A stretch of 45,728 nucleotides of DNA from assembly GCA_015056795.1 (NCBI GenBank), contig SVFO01000015.1, forward strand, positions 53,201 through 98,928. The letters are read 5' to 3'. Origin of the DNA: Lachnospiraceae bacterium. Lineage in GTDB: Bacteria; Bacillota; Clostridia; Lachnospirales; Lachnospiraceae. This document shows positions 29,976 through 37,452 of the stretch, piece after piece (within the stretch, counting starts at the first letter, position 1; every line of letters begins with the position of its first letter). Both the position numbers and the translations under genes were made by a program. The notes beneath the pieces were generated by a model. That model was given only the letters and a program-made list of their open reading frames with translations, ran no database searches and was not told where the DNA came from.

Positions 29976-30045
29976 GGGAAAATCGTTAATGACCTCTATG
30001 TCGAGATAATAATCTCGCGGAGTATACTCAAAGTCTTTTGAATTC

Positions 30046-30074
30046 TTGACAGAATTTTCTGTTTGGAATATAAT
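30046..30074 (+). promoter_or_regulatory. Consensus promoter of the riboswitch/HEPN operon
   Basis: TTGACA (30046-30051) and TATAAT (30069-30074) with 17 bp between: both boxes perfect. Transcription would start about 12 nt before the riboswitch aptamer. Confidence 0.85.
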
Positions 30075-30092
30075 GTAATTAACAACATAATA

Positions 30093-30160
30093 AATGGCAA
30101 AACAGTCGAAAGGCTGCGACGCAAAACTAGTAGGGCCTGTGAAATGGTAGCCAGTTGCAA
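30093..30160 (+). promoter_or_regulatory. c-di-GMP-I (GEMM) riboswitch aptamer
   Basis: The conserved blocks of the class I cyclic-di-GMP aptamer appear in order: GGCAAAAC, GTCGAAAGGC (P2 with GAAA tetraloop), GACGCAAAAC (J and binding core), TAGGGCCT, and ATGGTAGCCAGTTGC closing P1. The region between the aptamer and the first gene is long (about 270 nt). Within it TGTTTTG (30201-30207) is complementary to CAAAACA in the aptamer (30098-30104) and is followed by seven Ts (30213-30219), a possible expression platform. Confidence 0.85.
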
Positions 30161-30433
30161 AGAGAATGTGGAAGCATCGGAAATGACCGTGGAGCAGGGT
30201 TGTTTTGGGTACTTTTTTTGTTGCTTGAAATTGAACATATCGGTGGAGTTTATAAATAGTATTATCAAGAGATTAATTGGTATCATACGGGTAAGGGAGA
30301 TTTAATTAAGAATCAGGTTTTAATAGATGCCATTCTTACAGATACAGAAGATAAGAATTTTTGGATATGGATTTTTTTGTACCAATTGTATATAGAAATT
30401 AATCTTTTTACAGAATACGAGAGGAGTTTAAAG

Positions 30434-32158
30434 ATGAGATTTGAAATTACGGGACAATGGAAAGAGGGATACGAGCAAGACGCGATACTCTATTGCGCTC
30501 AACGCATAGAAGAGATGTTGATGAAATACACTTCACATCTTTACAAAGTGCCTGTGTATAATTCATATCTTCTTTGTGCAGAGTATCTTAGAGTATATGA
30601 TTTGGTTAAAAAGGGGACAATTGATGTATCTCATCTGTCTATTATTCTTGATGAGTTTATCGACACATTTGGTTCGGATATTGTTGTAAAGGATAAGTTT
30701 TCTGAAACGGAAATTCAGAGTTATACTAACACAATTAAGGGTGTCTCACAAATGGAACAAAGAAAAAGAATGCATTATTTGTTTCATGTTATGAGTCCTT
30801 ACCCAGCGTGGGCAGCGGAGAGTTTGAAGAAGGCAATTCAAAATCCAAAAGAAAAAAAGAAAATAGAAAGGGTATTGAGATCATATCTGCCAATGATTAT
30901 TGGAAGGGGTTATCACCCCATGCATGTTTACAGATATTGTAAACAGAATTTTATGGATCCTAACATTTCAGATGAAACTTGTCTTGATAGATTCCTAAAT
31001 CATTTTAATGGCGTGGAAACGGATTATGTTGTGTACTGGGCTGTAGATAAAAAGGTTATGAAATTTAGGTCGATTCTTGAGACGCGTTTAGGAGTCTCTT
31101 TCAAGAAAGATAAGTTTTCAAAAAAGCTTAAATTTGATAATGGCCAGTATGTTTGTATCAATATGCAAATGTCAGCGCTTGATCCTAATGTGGCAGCAAT
31201 TAGAGTATATAATGTATTTAATGTTTTTATGCGATTCTATAAGTTCTTGGGGAATAGAGATGAAGATTGGTGTGGGGATACGGCATTGGTAAAAGATCCT
31301 AATGGAGTGGTGGAGTATCCTCCGTTAAAGCCAGACCGATATGTTGTTTCAAAGGATTTCGATGATGAAACACTTGGAAAGCATTCTGAAAAAATAATAA
31401 GTAAATTGTTAGAGAATGCTGCGGGCAATGATATTTTGATGATTGACAGAATAATTACTACTCATAACATTGGCATAGAAAGCCACGATGCAAAAAATGC
31501 TTTTTTAAACTTGTGGTCAATAATTGAAATCATTGGGGTTTCTGATCACTCTGATTCAAAAATTAAAGAAATCTTAAGGTCCCTAGTACCAGTTTTGAAA
31601 AGGAACTATGTTAATTGTGTTGTCAATGAACTCCACGATTATCTCAAAGCTAATGTAGATACAAGTGAATATAATAGAATAATTAATAGTATTAAACTTG
31701 AGGGGAACGAGGAGTATAAGATTGCTTGTTTGCTAATATTGCCTGAATACGAAGATAAGCGTTTGGAAATGTATAAAGCTTTAGCGCATTATCCCCTTAT
31801 TCGTAGCAGGATAAGTCAACTGCATGAAGACATATTTAAAGACAAAAAGAAATATATAACTGAATTGAACAGATATTCGCAACGAATATCATGGCATATT
31901 CAGCGACTATATAGAATTAGAAACTCAATAATACATTCTGGCGAGGAGGACGAAAATATAAAAGCCCTTGTCGAACACCTACATAGTTATGTTGACGAAA
32001 TAGTTTTTGAGATTATGAAAAAATTGGTACAAGAAAATAGCTTAGGTGCTGTTTCAAATGTCTTAATGGACGCACAGGTATATTTGGAAAATATTGAGAA
32101 AGAATGGAAGAAGGAGGAAGCATTTTCTGCGACTGATGTACAGAAAATGCTCAGATAA
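30434..32158 (+). CDS. HEPN (Apea-like) domain protein, putative RNase
   Basis: A 574-residue soluble protein. The C-terminal part (about 380-545) is a HEPN domain with the catalytic motif RNSIIH (Arg-496, Asn-497, His-501: R-N-x3-H) in RLYRIRNSIIHSGE, and an upstream helix FLNLWSIIEIIGVS typical of the Apea-like branch. The N-terminal 370 residues are mostly helical and unrecognised; they may sense or bind a partner. HEPN proteins are metal-independent RNases common in abortive defence and toxin-antitoxin systems. ATG 30434 has GAGGAG 7 nt upstream; an in-frame ATG at 30377 has none. The gene is AT-rich and lies downstream of the c-di-GMP riboswitch. Confidence 0.75.
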   Translation: MRFEITGQWKEGYEQDAILYCAQRIEEMLMKYTSHLYKVPVYNSYLLCAEYLRVYDLVKKGTIDVSHLSIILDEFIDTFGSDIVVKDKFSETEIQSYTNTIKGVSQMEQRKRMHYLFHVMSPYPAWAAESLKKAIQNPKEKKKIERVLRSYLPMIIGRGYHPMHVYRYCKQNFMDPNISDETCLDRFLNHFNGVETDYVVYWAVDKKVMKFRSILETRLGVSFKKDKFSKKLKFDNGQYVCINMQMSALDPNVAAIRVYNVFNVFMRFYKFLGNRDEDWCGDTALVKDPNGVVEYPPLKPDRYVVSKDFDDETLGKHSEKIISKLLENAAGNDILMIDRIITTHNIGIESHDAKNAFLNLWSIIEIIGVSDHSDSKIKEILRSLVPVLKRNYVNCVVNELHDYLKANVDTSEYNRIINSIKLEGNEEYKIACLLILPEYEDKRLEMYKALAHYPLIRSRISQLHEDIFKDKKKYITELNRYSQRISWHIQRLYRIRNSIIHSGEEDENIKALVEHLHSYVDEIVFEIMKKLVQENSLGAVSNVLMDAQVYLENIEKEWKKEEAFSATDVQKMLR

Positions 32159-32164
32159 AATTAG

Positions 32165-32521
32165 ATGACATTTTATGACAATTCTGGTAGAGCTGTTGCA
32201 TACTCTGATGATGGAGAGACAATATACTTATTTAATGGAGCACCAGTTGCTTATTTCTACGGAGACAAGGTTTATGATTTTAGAGGACAACATCTTGGCT
32301 TTTTTAGCAATGGGTGGATACGGAATATTCGAGGTTTCTGTGTTTTTTTTACTGAAAACGCAATAGGAGGACCAATAAAGCCTGTCAAACATATTAAACC
32401 TGTTAAAAGTGTTAAGCATGTAAAACCAGTAAAGTGTGTTAGGCATGTGCCATTTGTAAAACCAGTTGATCAAAATAGTTGGTCAAGTGTGTCTGGTGAA
32501 AGATTCTTTATATTAACATAA
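32165..32521 (+). CDS. 4-fold beta flower protein
   Basis: A 118-residue protein of the small 4-fold beta flower family. Its N-terminal 70 residues carry repeated strand motifs (TIYLFNGAPVAYFYGDKVYD, then FRGQHLGFFSNGWIR), and the tail has the characteristic PVK repeats (KPVKHIKPVKSVKHVKPVK). The biochemical role of this family is unknown to me; members are often found next to toxins or in accessory regions. It starts 6 bp after the HEPN gene and lacks a clear ribosome binding site, so translation is probably coupled. It may be a partner or regulator of the HEPN protein (inference). Confidence 0.75.
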   Translation: MTFYDNSGRAVAYSDDGETIYLFNGAPVAYFYGDKVYDFRGQHLGFFSNGWIRNIRGFCVFFTENAIGGPIKPVKHIKPVKSVKHVKPVKCVRHVPFVKPVDQNSWSSVSGERFFILT

Positions 32522-32566
32522 ATTTATAAATTTTCTGAATTGAGATTTATACGCGGAGGACATTTA

Positions 32567-33220
32567 ATGGAAAAGGAAGAATTGGTTAGACAGATAATTG
32601 AGATATCGGCAAAGACGGCAATAAGCGTTATCCCTATTGGAGGTACATTGATAACTGAGATTTGGAACGCAGTTAAAGACAATGCGATTCAAAAGAGGCT
32701 AAATGACTTCCATAACAAAGTTGAAGAGAAATTGCACACTTTAGAGTCCTCTTTGGAAGAGGTGGGGACAAATGAAGCATTTACAACGGCGATGTTGTGG
32801 GCAACTGAAATCGCCATTAAGACCGAACAAGAAAAAAAGAGAGAATATCTCGCCAATGCAGTCTATAATTCACTAAAAGTTGGTATTGATGAAAATATTC
32901 AGGTGATATTTATGGATATGATTTCAAAATATAGCGTTTGGCATATTCAGATTTTGGAATACTTTAGAGATCCCAAAAAGAAAGTGACAAACAAATATGA
33001 TGATTCGATGGGAACGCCTATCATGTGTTTGCTTGAAGCATATCCTGAACTAAGACCTAATGCTTCATTGGTTAATAAAATTATCTCAGATCTATATGCG
33101 GATGGTTTATTAAGTACTGCTAATATGAATACTGTAATGACGGCTCAAGGAAAACTCTCTTCAAGAACAACAGACTTGGGCAATCAGTTTATTGATTATC
33201 TTACTATTAAGACTATATGA
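32567..33220 (+). CDS. Unknown protein (217 aa), third gene of the HEPN operon
   Basis: I do not recognise a named family. Residues about 17-33 (TAISVIPIGGTLITEIW) form a short hydrophobic, glycine-containing helix; then comes a long coiled-coil-like charged region (35-100) and an alpha/beta C-terminus with helix-turn-helix-like spacing near 160-195. A small hydrophobic N-terminal hairpin plus coiled coil recalls pore-forming or membrane-targeting effectors in defence operons; this is only an analogy. CGGAGGA precedes ATG 32567; 45 bp separate it from the beta flower gene. A terminator follows, closing the three-gene unit. Confidence 0.65.
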   Translation: MEKEELVRQIIEISAKTAISVIPIGGTLITEIWNAVKDNAIQKRLNDFHNKVEEKLHTLESSLEEVGTNEAFTTAMLWATEIAIKTEQEKKREYLANAVYNSLKVGIDENIQVIFMDMISKYSVWHIQILEYFRDPKKKVTNKYDDSMGTPIMCLLEAYPELRPNASLVNKIISDLYADGLLSTANMNTVMTAQGKLSSRTTDLGNQFIDYLTIKTI

Positions 33221-33270
33221 TTAGTTGATAATTTAGAAGAATAATTCCCAAAAATATTTGTTAGCGTCTT

Positions 33271-33300
33271 AGAACTCGGAAATCTCCGGGTTCTTTGTTG
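33271..33300 (+). terminator. Intrinsic terminator of the HEPN operon
   Basis: AGAACTCGGA pairs with TCCGGGTTCT with one wobble and a 4-nt loop, followed by a short T-rich tract. Confidence 0.75.
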
Positions 33301-33687
33301 CGTCCTTTTACACATGATATTGACATTGAAAAGTATTGCAAAAATGTAATTTGCTAAAATATAACTTACTTTAATGTCCGGCGAATTACAATGCGGTCAT
33401 TGAGATTTGCGCGAGGGAGGGTAATAAAGTAAATGAAATTACTGATAAAGCGTATGTTTAACGGCAACCTTGTTGTATGTCCTAAAAAGTTTATGTATGA
33501 AAGGCGTTATGGAAATGTAGTAGCGGATCATTTATAAAAGATCTATGAAAATTACCCCAAGTCATTGATGAAACTAAGTGAAAATGGTATTATATTAGCA
33601 GGGCATCCCATGTAAATTGGATGCAAAAAACTTACACTAAGAAGCATACTTTTTGATTAGTATCATGTAAAAAGGGAGGGGACATAA
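33301..33687. other. AT-rich intergenic DNA without an intact gene
   Basis: Only short fragments are open. One near 33390-33450 reads NAVIEICAREGNKVNEITDK and stops; it could be a gene scrap. No terminator, promoter or RNA motif stands out. Confidence 0.5.
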
Positions 33688-33864
33688 ATGACATTTTAGG
33701 AGAAGGCATCGGCTGTATGTTTTGCAAAATCCGACGAAGAGATGAGGGAAGCTATAAATAAATTGACAGATCTGCAAAAAGAAACGATGATTGTTGCACT
33801 GATAAATATGATAAAAAAACAGAATTTAGGATTTGAAACTAGGACATTTGATATATCTGAATGA
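33688..33864 (+). pseudogene. Small gene with an amber stop at codon 4
   Basis: A good site (GGGAGGGG, 6-7 nt) precedes ATG 33688, but the frame reads Met-Thr-Phe then TAG (33697-33699), after which it runs open for 54 codons to TGA at 33862 (EKASAVCFAKSDEEMREAIN...). The downstream part looks like a real helical protein; the ATG inside DEEMREA has no ribosome site. It is either a freshly broken gene or a rare readthrough case. No function is recognised. Confidence 0.5.
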
Positions 33865-33933
33865 AAAATAAGATTCATAGGGAAAGGAATTCTGTTAATG
33901 TATTAGGTCCTAGAAAATCTTGAATCAGTCTAT

Positions 33934-33963
33934 GTCATAGTCAGCTCGTCCCTCACATACACT
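33934..33963 (+). promoter_or_regulatory. Sigma-E-type sporulation promoter of spoIIID
   Basis: GTCATAGT (33934-33941) and CATACACT (33956-33963), 14 bp apart, match the mother-cell sigma-E consensus (GTCATATT, CATACANT) with one mismatch. The GTG start follows 27 bp downstream, and sigma-E control is the known mode for spoIIID. Confidence 0.8.
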
Positions 33964-33990
33964 GTACAAACACTTTTTCTGAGGGTTGCG

Positions 33991-34242
33991 GTGAGGGATT
34001 ATATTGAGGAGCGGGCCATTAGCATCGCGAATTACATCATCGAACACGGAACGACGGTGCGGCAGACGGCCAAGGACTTTGGGGTGAGTAAAAGTACGGT
34101 GCATAAGGACGTCACAGAGCGTTTGGAGCATATCAAGCCGAATCTTGCGAAGGAGGTCAGGAGGGTTTTGGACCTCAATAAATCGGAAAGGCACATTCGC
34201 GGCGGCATGGCGACAAAAGAAAAATATTTGCATCAGCACTAA
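33991..34242 (+). CDS. spoIIID: Sporulation transcriptional regulator SpoIIID
   Basis: An 83-residue DNA-binding protein, complete and of usual length. The helix-turn-helix TVRQTAKDFGVSKSTVHKDV (about residues 22-41) and the C-terminal basic segment, which includes HIRGGMATKEKY, match SpoIIID closely. SpoIIID is a mother-cell regulator that represses or activates sporulation genes after engulfment begins. It starts with GTG at 33991 after GAGGG. Its presence points to a lineage with a sporulation programme, even if the strain does not readily form spores. Confidence 0.92.
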   Translation: MRDYIEERAISIANYIIEHGTTVRQTAKDFGVSKSTVHKDVTERLEHIKPNLAKEVRRVLDLNKSERHIRGGMATKEKYLHQH

Positions 34243-34246
34243 GATG

Positions 34247-34271
34247 GGCGGGGAAGCAGTTCCCCGCCTTT
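34247..34271 (+). terminator. Hairpin terminator after spoIIID
   Basis: GGCGGGGAA pairs perfectly with TTCCCCGCC over a 4-nt loop; only three Ts follow, so termination may be moderate. Confidence 0.75.
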
Positions 34272-34378
34272 AAATATCATTTCTTTTGGGTAATATGCGA
34301 AAAAACCGCAAAGAAAGATTGCGAGAATCCTTAAGTTGGAGTAAACTATCATTGGGAAACTATGGGAAGGGAGAGGTC

Positions 34379-35695
34379 ATGGCGGCGGAGCAAAAAAGGC
34401 AAACGGAAGAATTGGCGATGCAGGTGATGCGGCTTTCGCGGGATGACCTGTTGATTCATCTGCGCTTTTTTGACCTGGCGTTGGCGAACCTGAAATTAGA
34501 GCAGCGGCAGATGCCGCAAGGTCCCGTGACGGGTCAGAGTCCTTTTATGATGACGAATGGTGCGGTGCTCTTTTATGATCCCATGGGTGTCCTGAAGGCT
34601 TATATGGCGGATGCGCGGCTGGTTGCGAGGACGCTGCTTCATGTGTTATTGCACTGTGTTTTCTTTCATGGCTTTCAGTATGAGAAGCTGGAGCCTGACA
34701 TCTGGGATCTTGCAACGGACATTGCCGTGGAGAATGTCATTCAGGACATGCAGCTGCCTGGCGTGGCGCTGGAGGAGGATCAGGATCGCGCGAGGAAATT
34801 CCGTGTTCTGAAGGAGGATTGCGGCGCGTTGACGGCGGAGAAGATTTATCGGTATTTTCGGTTGAATTCTCCGACGGCTGGGGAGCGGGAGGAGTGGACG
34901 AAGCTTTGTCGGCGAGACAGTCATGAGCTTTGGAAGCCAGCGGAGGAGCTGCTGATCACGCAGGAGCAGTGGAAGAAGATCAGTGAGCGCGTGAAGGCTG
35001 ACCTAAAGTCCTTTACGAAGGGAAAGGCAGGAGCCGAGACCATCGAAAAGAACCTGGAGGAAGCCACAAGAGATCATTATGATTATGCAGACATCTTAAG
35101 GCGATTTACCGTGACGGGCGAGGACATGGCGGTAAATGACGATGAGTTTGATTATATTTATTATACCTATGGCTTGAACGTGTATGGGAACGTTCCGCTC
35201 GTGGAACCCTTGGAATATAAGGAGCTCCATAAGGTCAAGGAGTTTGTGATTGCGATTGACACGTCGGCATCCTGCCGCGGCAGCGTGGTGAGGGCTTTTT
35301 TGAATAAGACCTATTCGATCCTGAAGGGGACGGAGAATTTCTTTCACAAGATTAACGTGCATATCATTCAGTGTGATCAGGAGGTACAGAGCGACACGAA
35401 GATCACCTGCGATGATGACTTTGAAACCTTTATGAAATATGGGAAGCTCAAGGGCTTTGGCGCAACGGATTTCCGGCCTGTTTTCACCTATGTGGAGCAG
35501 CTTAGGGAGCAGGGGGAATTCGAAAATTTGAAGGGACTCATTTACTTTACGGATGGGTATGGAATCTACCCTGAGAAGAATCCTGGCTATGACGTGATTT
35601 TTGCCTTTTTGGAGGAGGACGAGCATCGGATGCCCGTGCCGCCTTGGGCACTCAAGGTCGTGATTGAGGATGAGGCAATCGAAGGAAATGAGTAA
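34379..35695 (+). CDS. VWA-like metallopeptidase-type protein (DUF2201 family)
   Basis: A 438-residue protein. The N-terminal half has a metallopeptidase-like helix ARTLLHVLLHCVFFHGF (about residues 80-96), resembling the HExxH-type region of the DUF2201 N-terminal domain, though the central Glu is replaced. The C-terminal half is a VWA-like domain starting KEFVIAIDTSASCRG (about 285-300), with the MIDAS Asp-x-Ser-x-Ser. The start at 34379 is supported by GGGAGAGG; an open frame reaches 34286 without a site. It pairs with the MoxR ATPase encoded 35 bp downstream; such pairs act as chaperones that insert metals or remodel complexes. The client is unknown. Confidence 0.85.
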   Translation: MAAEQKRQTEELAMQVMRLSRDDLLIHLRFFDLALANLKLEQRQMPQGPVTGQSPFMMTNGAVLFYDPMGVLKAYMADARLVARTLLHVLLHCVFFHGFQYEKLEPDIWDLATDIAVENVIQDMQLPGVALEEDQDRARKFRVLKEDCGALTAEKIYRYFRLNSPTAGEREEWTKLCRRDSHELWKPAEELLITQEQWKKISERVKADLKSFTKGKAGAETIEKNLEEATRDHYDYADILRRFTVTGEDMAVNDDEFDYIYYTYGLNVYGNVPLVEPLEYKELHKVKEFVIAIDTSASCRGSVVRAFLNKTYSILKGTENFFHKINVHIIQCDQEVQSDTKITCDDDFETFMKYGKLKGFGATDFRPVFTYVEQLREQGEFENLKGLIYFTDGYGIYPEKNPGYDVIFAFLEEDEHRMPVPPWALKVVIEDEAIEGNE

Positions 35696-35730
35696 CATAT
35701 GATTGGGATGGGCATGTTGGAGGAAGGCTT

Positions 35731-37401
35731 ATGAATATTAAGCAGGCGAAGGATTATATCAAGAATTCAGTGAGTTTGTATTTGAAGAAGGATGAGTTTG
35801 GAGATTATCGGGTGCCCGTGGTACGGCAGCGTCCGATCTTTCTTCTGGGTGCGCCTGGAATCGGAAAGACGGCCATCATGGAGCAGATCGCGCAGGAGCT
35901 TGGGATCGCGTTGGTTGCGTATTCGATGACGCATCACACGAGGCAGTCCGCACTGGGACTTCCGTTCATTGAGAAGAAGAATTACGGCGGCAAGGAGTAT
36001 CCTGTTTCGGAGTATACCATGAGTGAGATCATTGCTTCGATCTATGACACCATGGAGGAGAGCGGAATCAAGGAGGGAATCCTGTTCCTGGATGAGATCA
36101 ACTGTGTCTCCGAGACGCTGGCGCCTTCGATGCTACAGTTTTTGCAGTATAAGGTTTTTGGACGTCATGCGGTGCCGGAGGGCTGGGTGATCGTGACCGC
36201 GGGAAATCCACCAGAATATAATAAATCCGTTCGCGAGTTTGATGTCGTGACGATGGACCGATTGAAGGTGTTGCCCGTGGAGCCTGACTATCGGATCTGG
36301 AAGGAGTATGCGACGGAGCGCGGCGTGCATGCGGCGGTTTTGAATTTCCTGGATTTGAAAAAGGAATGCTTTTATGTCATGGAGATGACGACGCAGGGAC
36401 GGAGCTATGTCACTGCCAGAGGCTGGGAGGATTTGTCGGAGATCTTAAAGCTCTATGAGGAAGAGGAGCTGAAGGTCGAGGAGAGTCTCGTTGAGCAGTA
36501 CATCCGAAACCCGAAGGTGGTCAAGGAATTCACGGCATATTATGACCTGTTTAATAAATATAAAAAGGATTATCGCGTTGAGGAGATTCTTGCGGGAGCG
36601 CCGTCCGTACAGGCGTTGGCGAGGGCAAAGGAGGCGTCCTTCGACGAGAGGCTTTCGCTTCTTGGCATGCTGCTGGACAAGGTGCAGGCAGAAATGAAGG
36701 ATGTCATGGAGCAGGCAGCATATCTGTCGGAGCTTCGCGCACCGTTAAAGGCGCTGCTTACGAAGGCACAGGAGGGCAAGGCAGGGAATGCAGCTGCGAT
36801 GGAAGAAAGTGTGGAAAGCGCTTCTGGTAATGGAGCAGGAGCAACAAGGGAGTCTTCAGATGCGCTTGCAGGCATGATTCATATGTTGGATCAGATGATC
36901 GAGGGCCGCAGGAAGCTTTTGTATAATCTACAGACAGCGGGCTCCCTTTCTGACGAGGACAAGCGGAAGAACAAGCGTGTTTTGCGGTTCCTCGAGGATC
37001 GCAGGAAGGAGCTGTTCCTTCGTGAGTTTTCTGAGGAAATGCATTCCGATGTATCAGAAAAAGGTATGCAGGCAACTGGAGAAAACGGCGGGGGGTCTAT
37101 ACGGGACGGTCAGATTGCGAGCAATTGGATCAAACAGAAATATAATGGCGAGGTTGCCCGTATGAAGCAGGAGACGCAGCGCACGGGCGAGCAGCTTCAC
37201 GCCATGTTTTCCTTTGTGGAGCAGGCGTTCCAGAATGGCAATGAGATGCTGATTTTGGTGACGGAGCTGACGGTTGGAAAATCCTCCTCTGCCTTTATTG
37301 CAACCTTTGGCAGCGAGGATTATCGAAGACATAATGAAGAATTGATGCTTAGCGAAAGACAAAACGATTTGAAGGGGAAAATCGCGGAGCTGGGACTGTA
37401 A
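35731..37401 (+). CDS. MoxR-type AAA+ ATPase
   Basis: A 556-residue ATPase with Walker A GAPGIGKT (about residues 41-48), Walker B GILFLDEIN and sensor region VIVTAGNPPEYN, all in the first 190 residues, typical of the MoxR/AAA_5 branch. The remaining 350 residues are helical and charged, partly low complexity (about 350-385 rich in Ala, Gly, Ser, Glu), much longer than a minimal MoxR. It follows the VWA-like gene by 35 bp with a GGAGG site, and the two form an operon as in other MoxR-VWA pairs. The target is unknown. Confidence 0.88.
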   Translation: MNIKQAKDYIKNSVSLYLKKDEFGDYRVPVVRQRPIFLLGAPGIGKTAIMEQIAQELGIALVAYSMTHHTRQSALGLPFIEKKNYGGKEYPVSEYTMSEIIASIYDTMEESGIKEGILFLDEINCVSETLAPSMLQFLQYKVFGRHAVPEGWVIVTAGNPPEYNKSVREFDVVTMDRLKVLPVEPDYRIWKEYATERGVHAAVLNFLDLKKECFYVMEMTTQGRSYVTARGWEDLSEILKLYEEEELKVEESLVEQYIRNPKVVKEFTAYYDLFNKYKKDYRVEEILAGAPSVQALARAKEASFDERLSLLGMLLDKVQAEMKDVMEQAAYLSELRAPLKALLTKAQEGKAGNAAAMEESVESASGNGAGATRESSDALAGMIHMLDQMIEGRRKLLYNLQTAGSLSDEDKRKNKRVLRFLEDRRKELFLREFSEEMHSDVSEKGMQATGENGGGSIRDGQIASNWIKQKYNGEVARMKQETQRTGEQLHAMFSFVEQAFQNGNEMLILVTELTVGKSSSAFIATFGSEDYRRHNEELMLSERQNDLKGKIAELGL

Positions 37402-37452
37402 GGGCGCTATGGGACGCAAAGAAGACTAGAGTTTCGACGGCAGGGGAAAATC

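Noticed and set aside
30063..30305. 80-codon frame upstream of the HEPN gene
   Set aside because: It runs through the riboswitch aptamer, has no ribosome binding site, and its composition follows the RNA motif rather than a protein.
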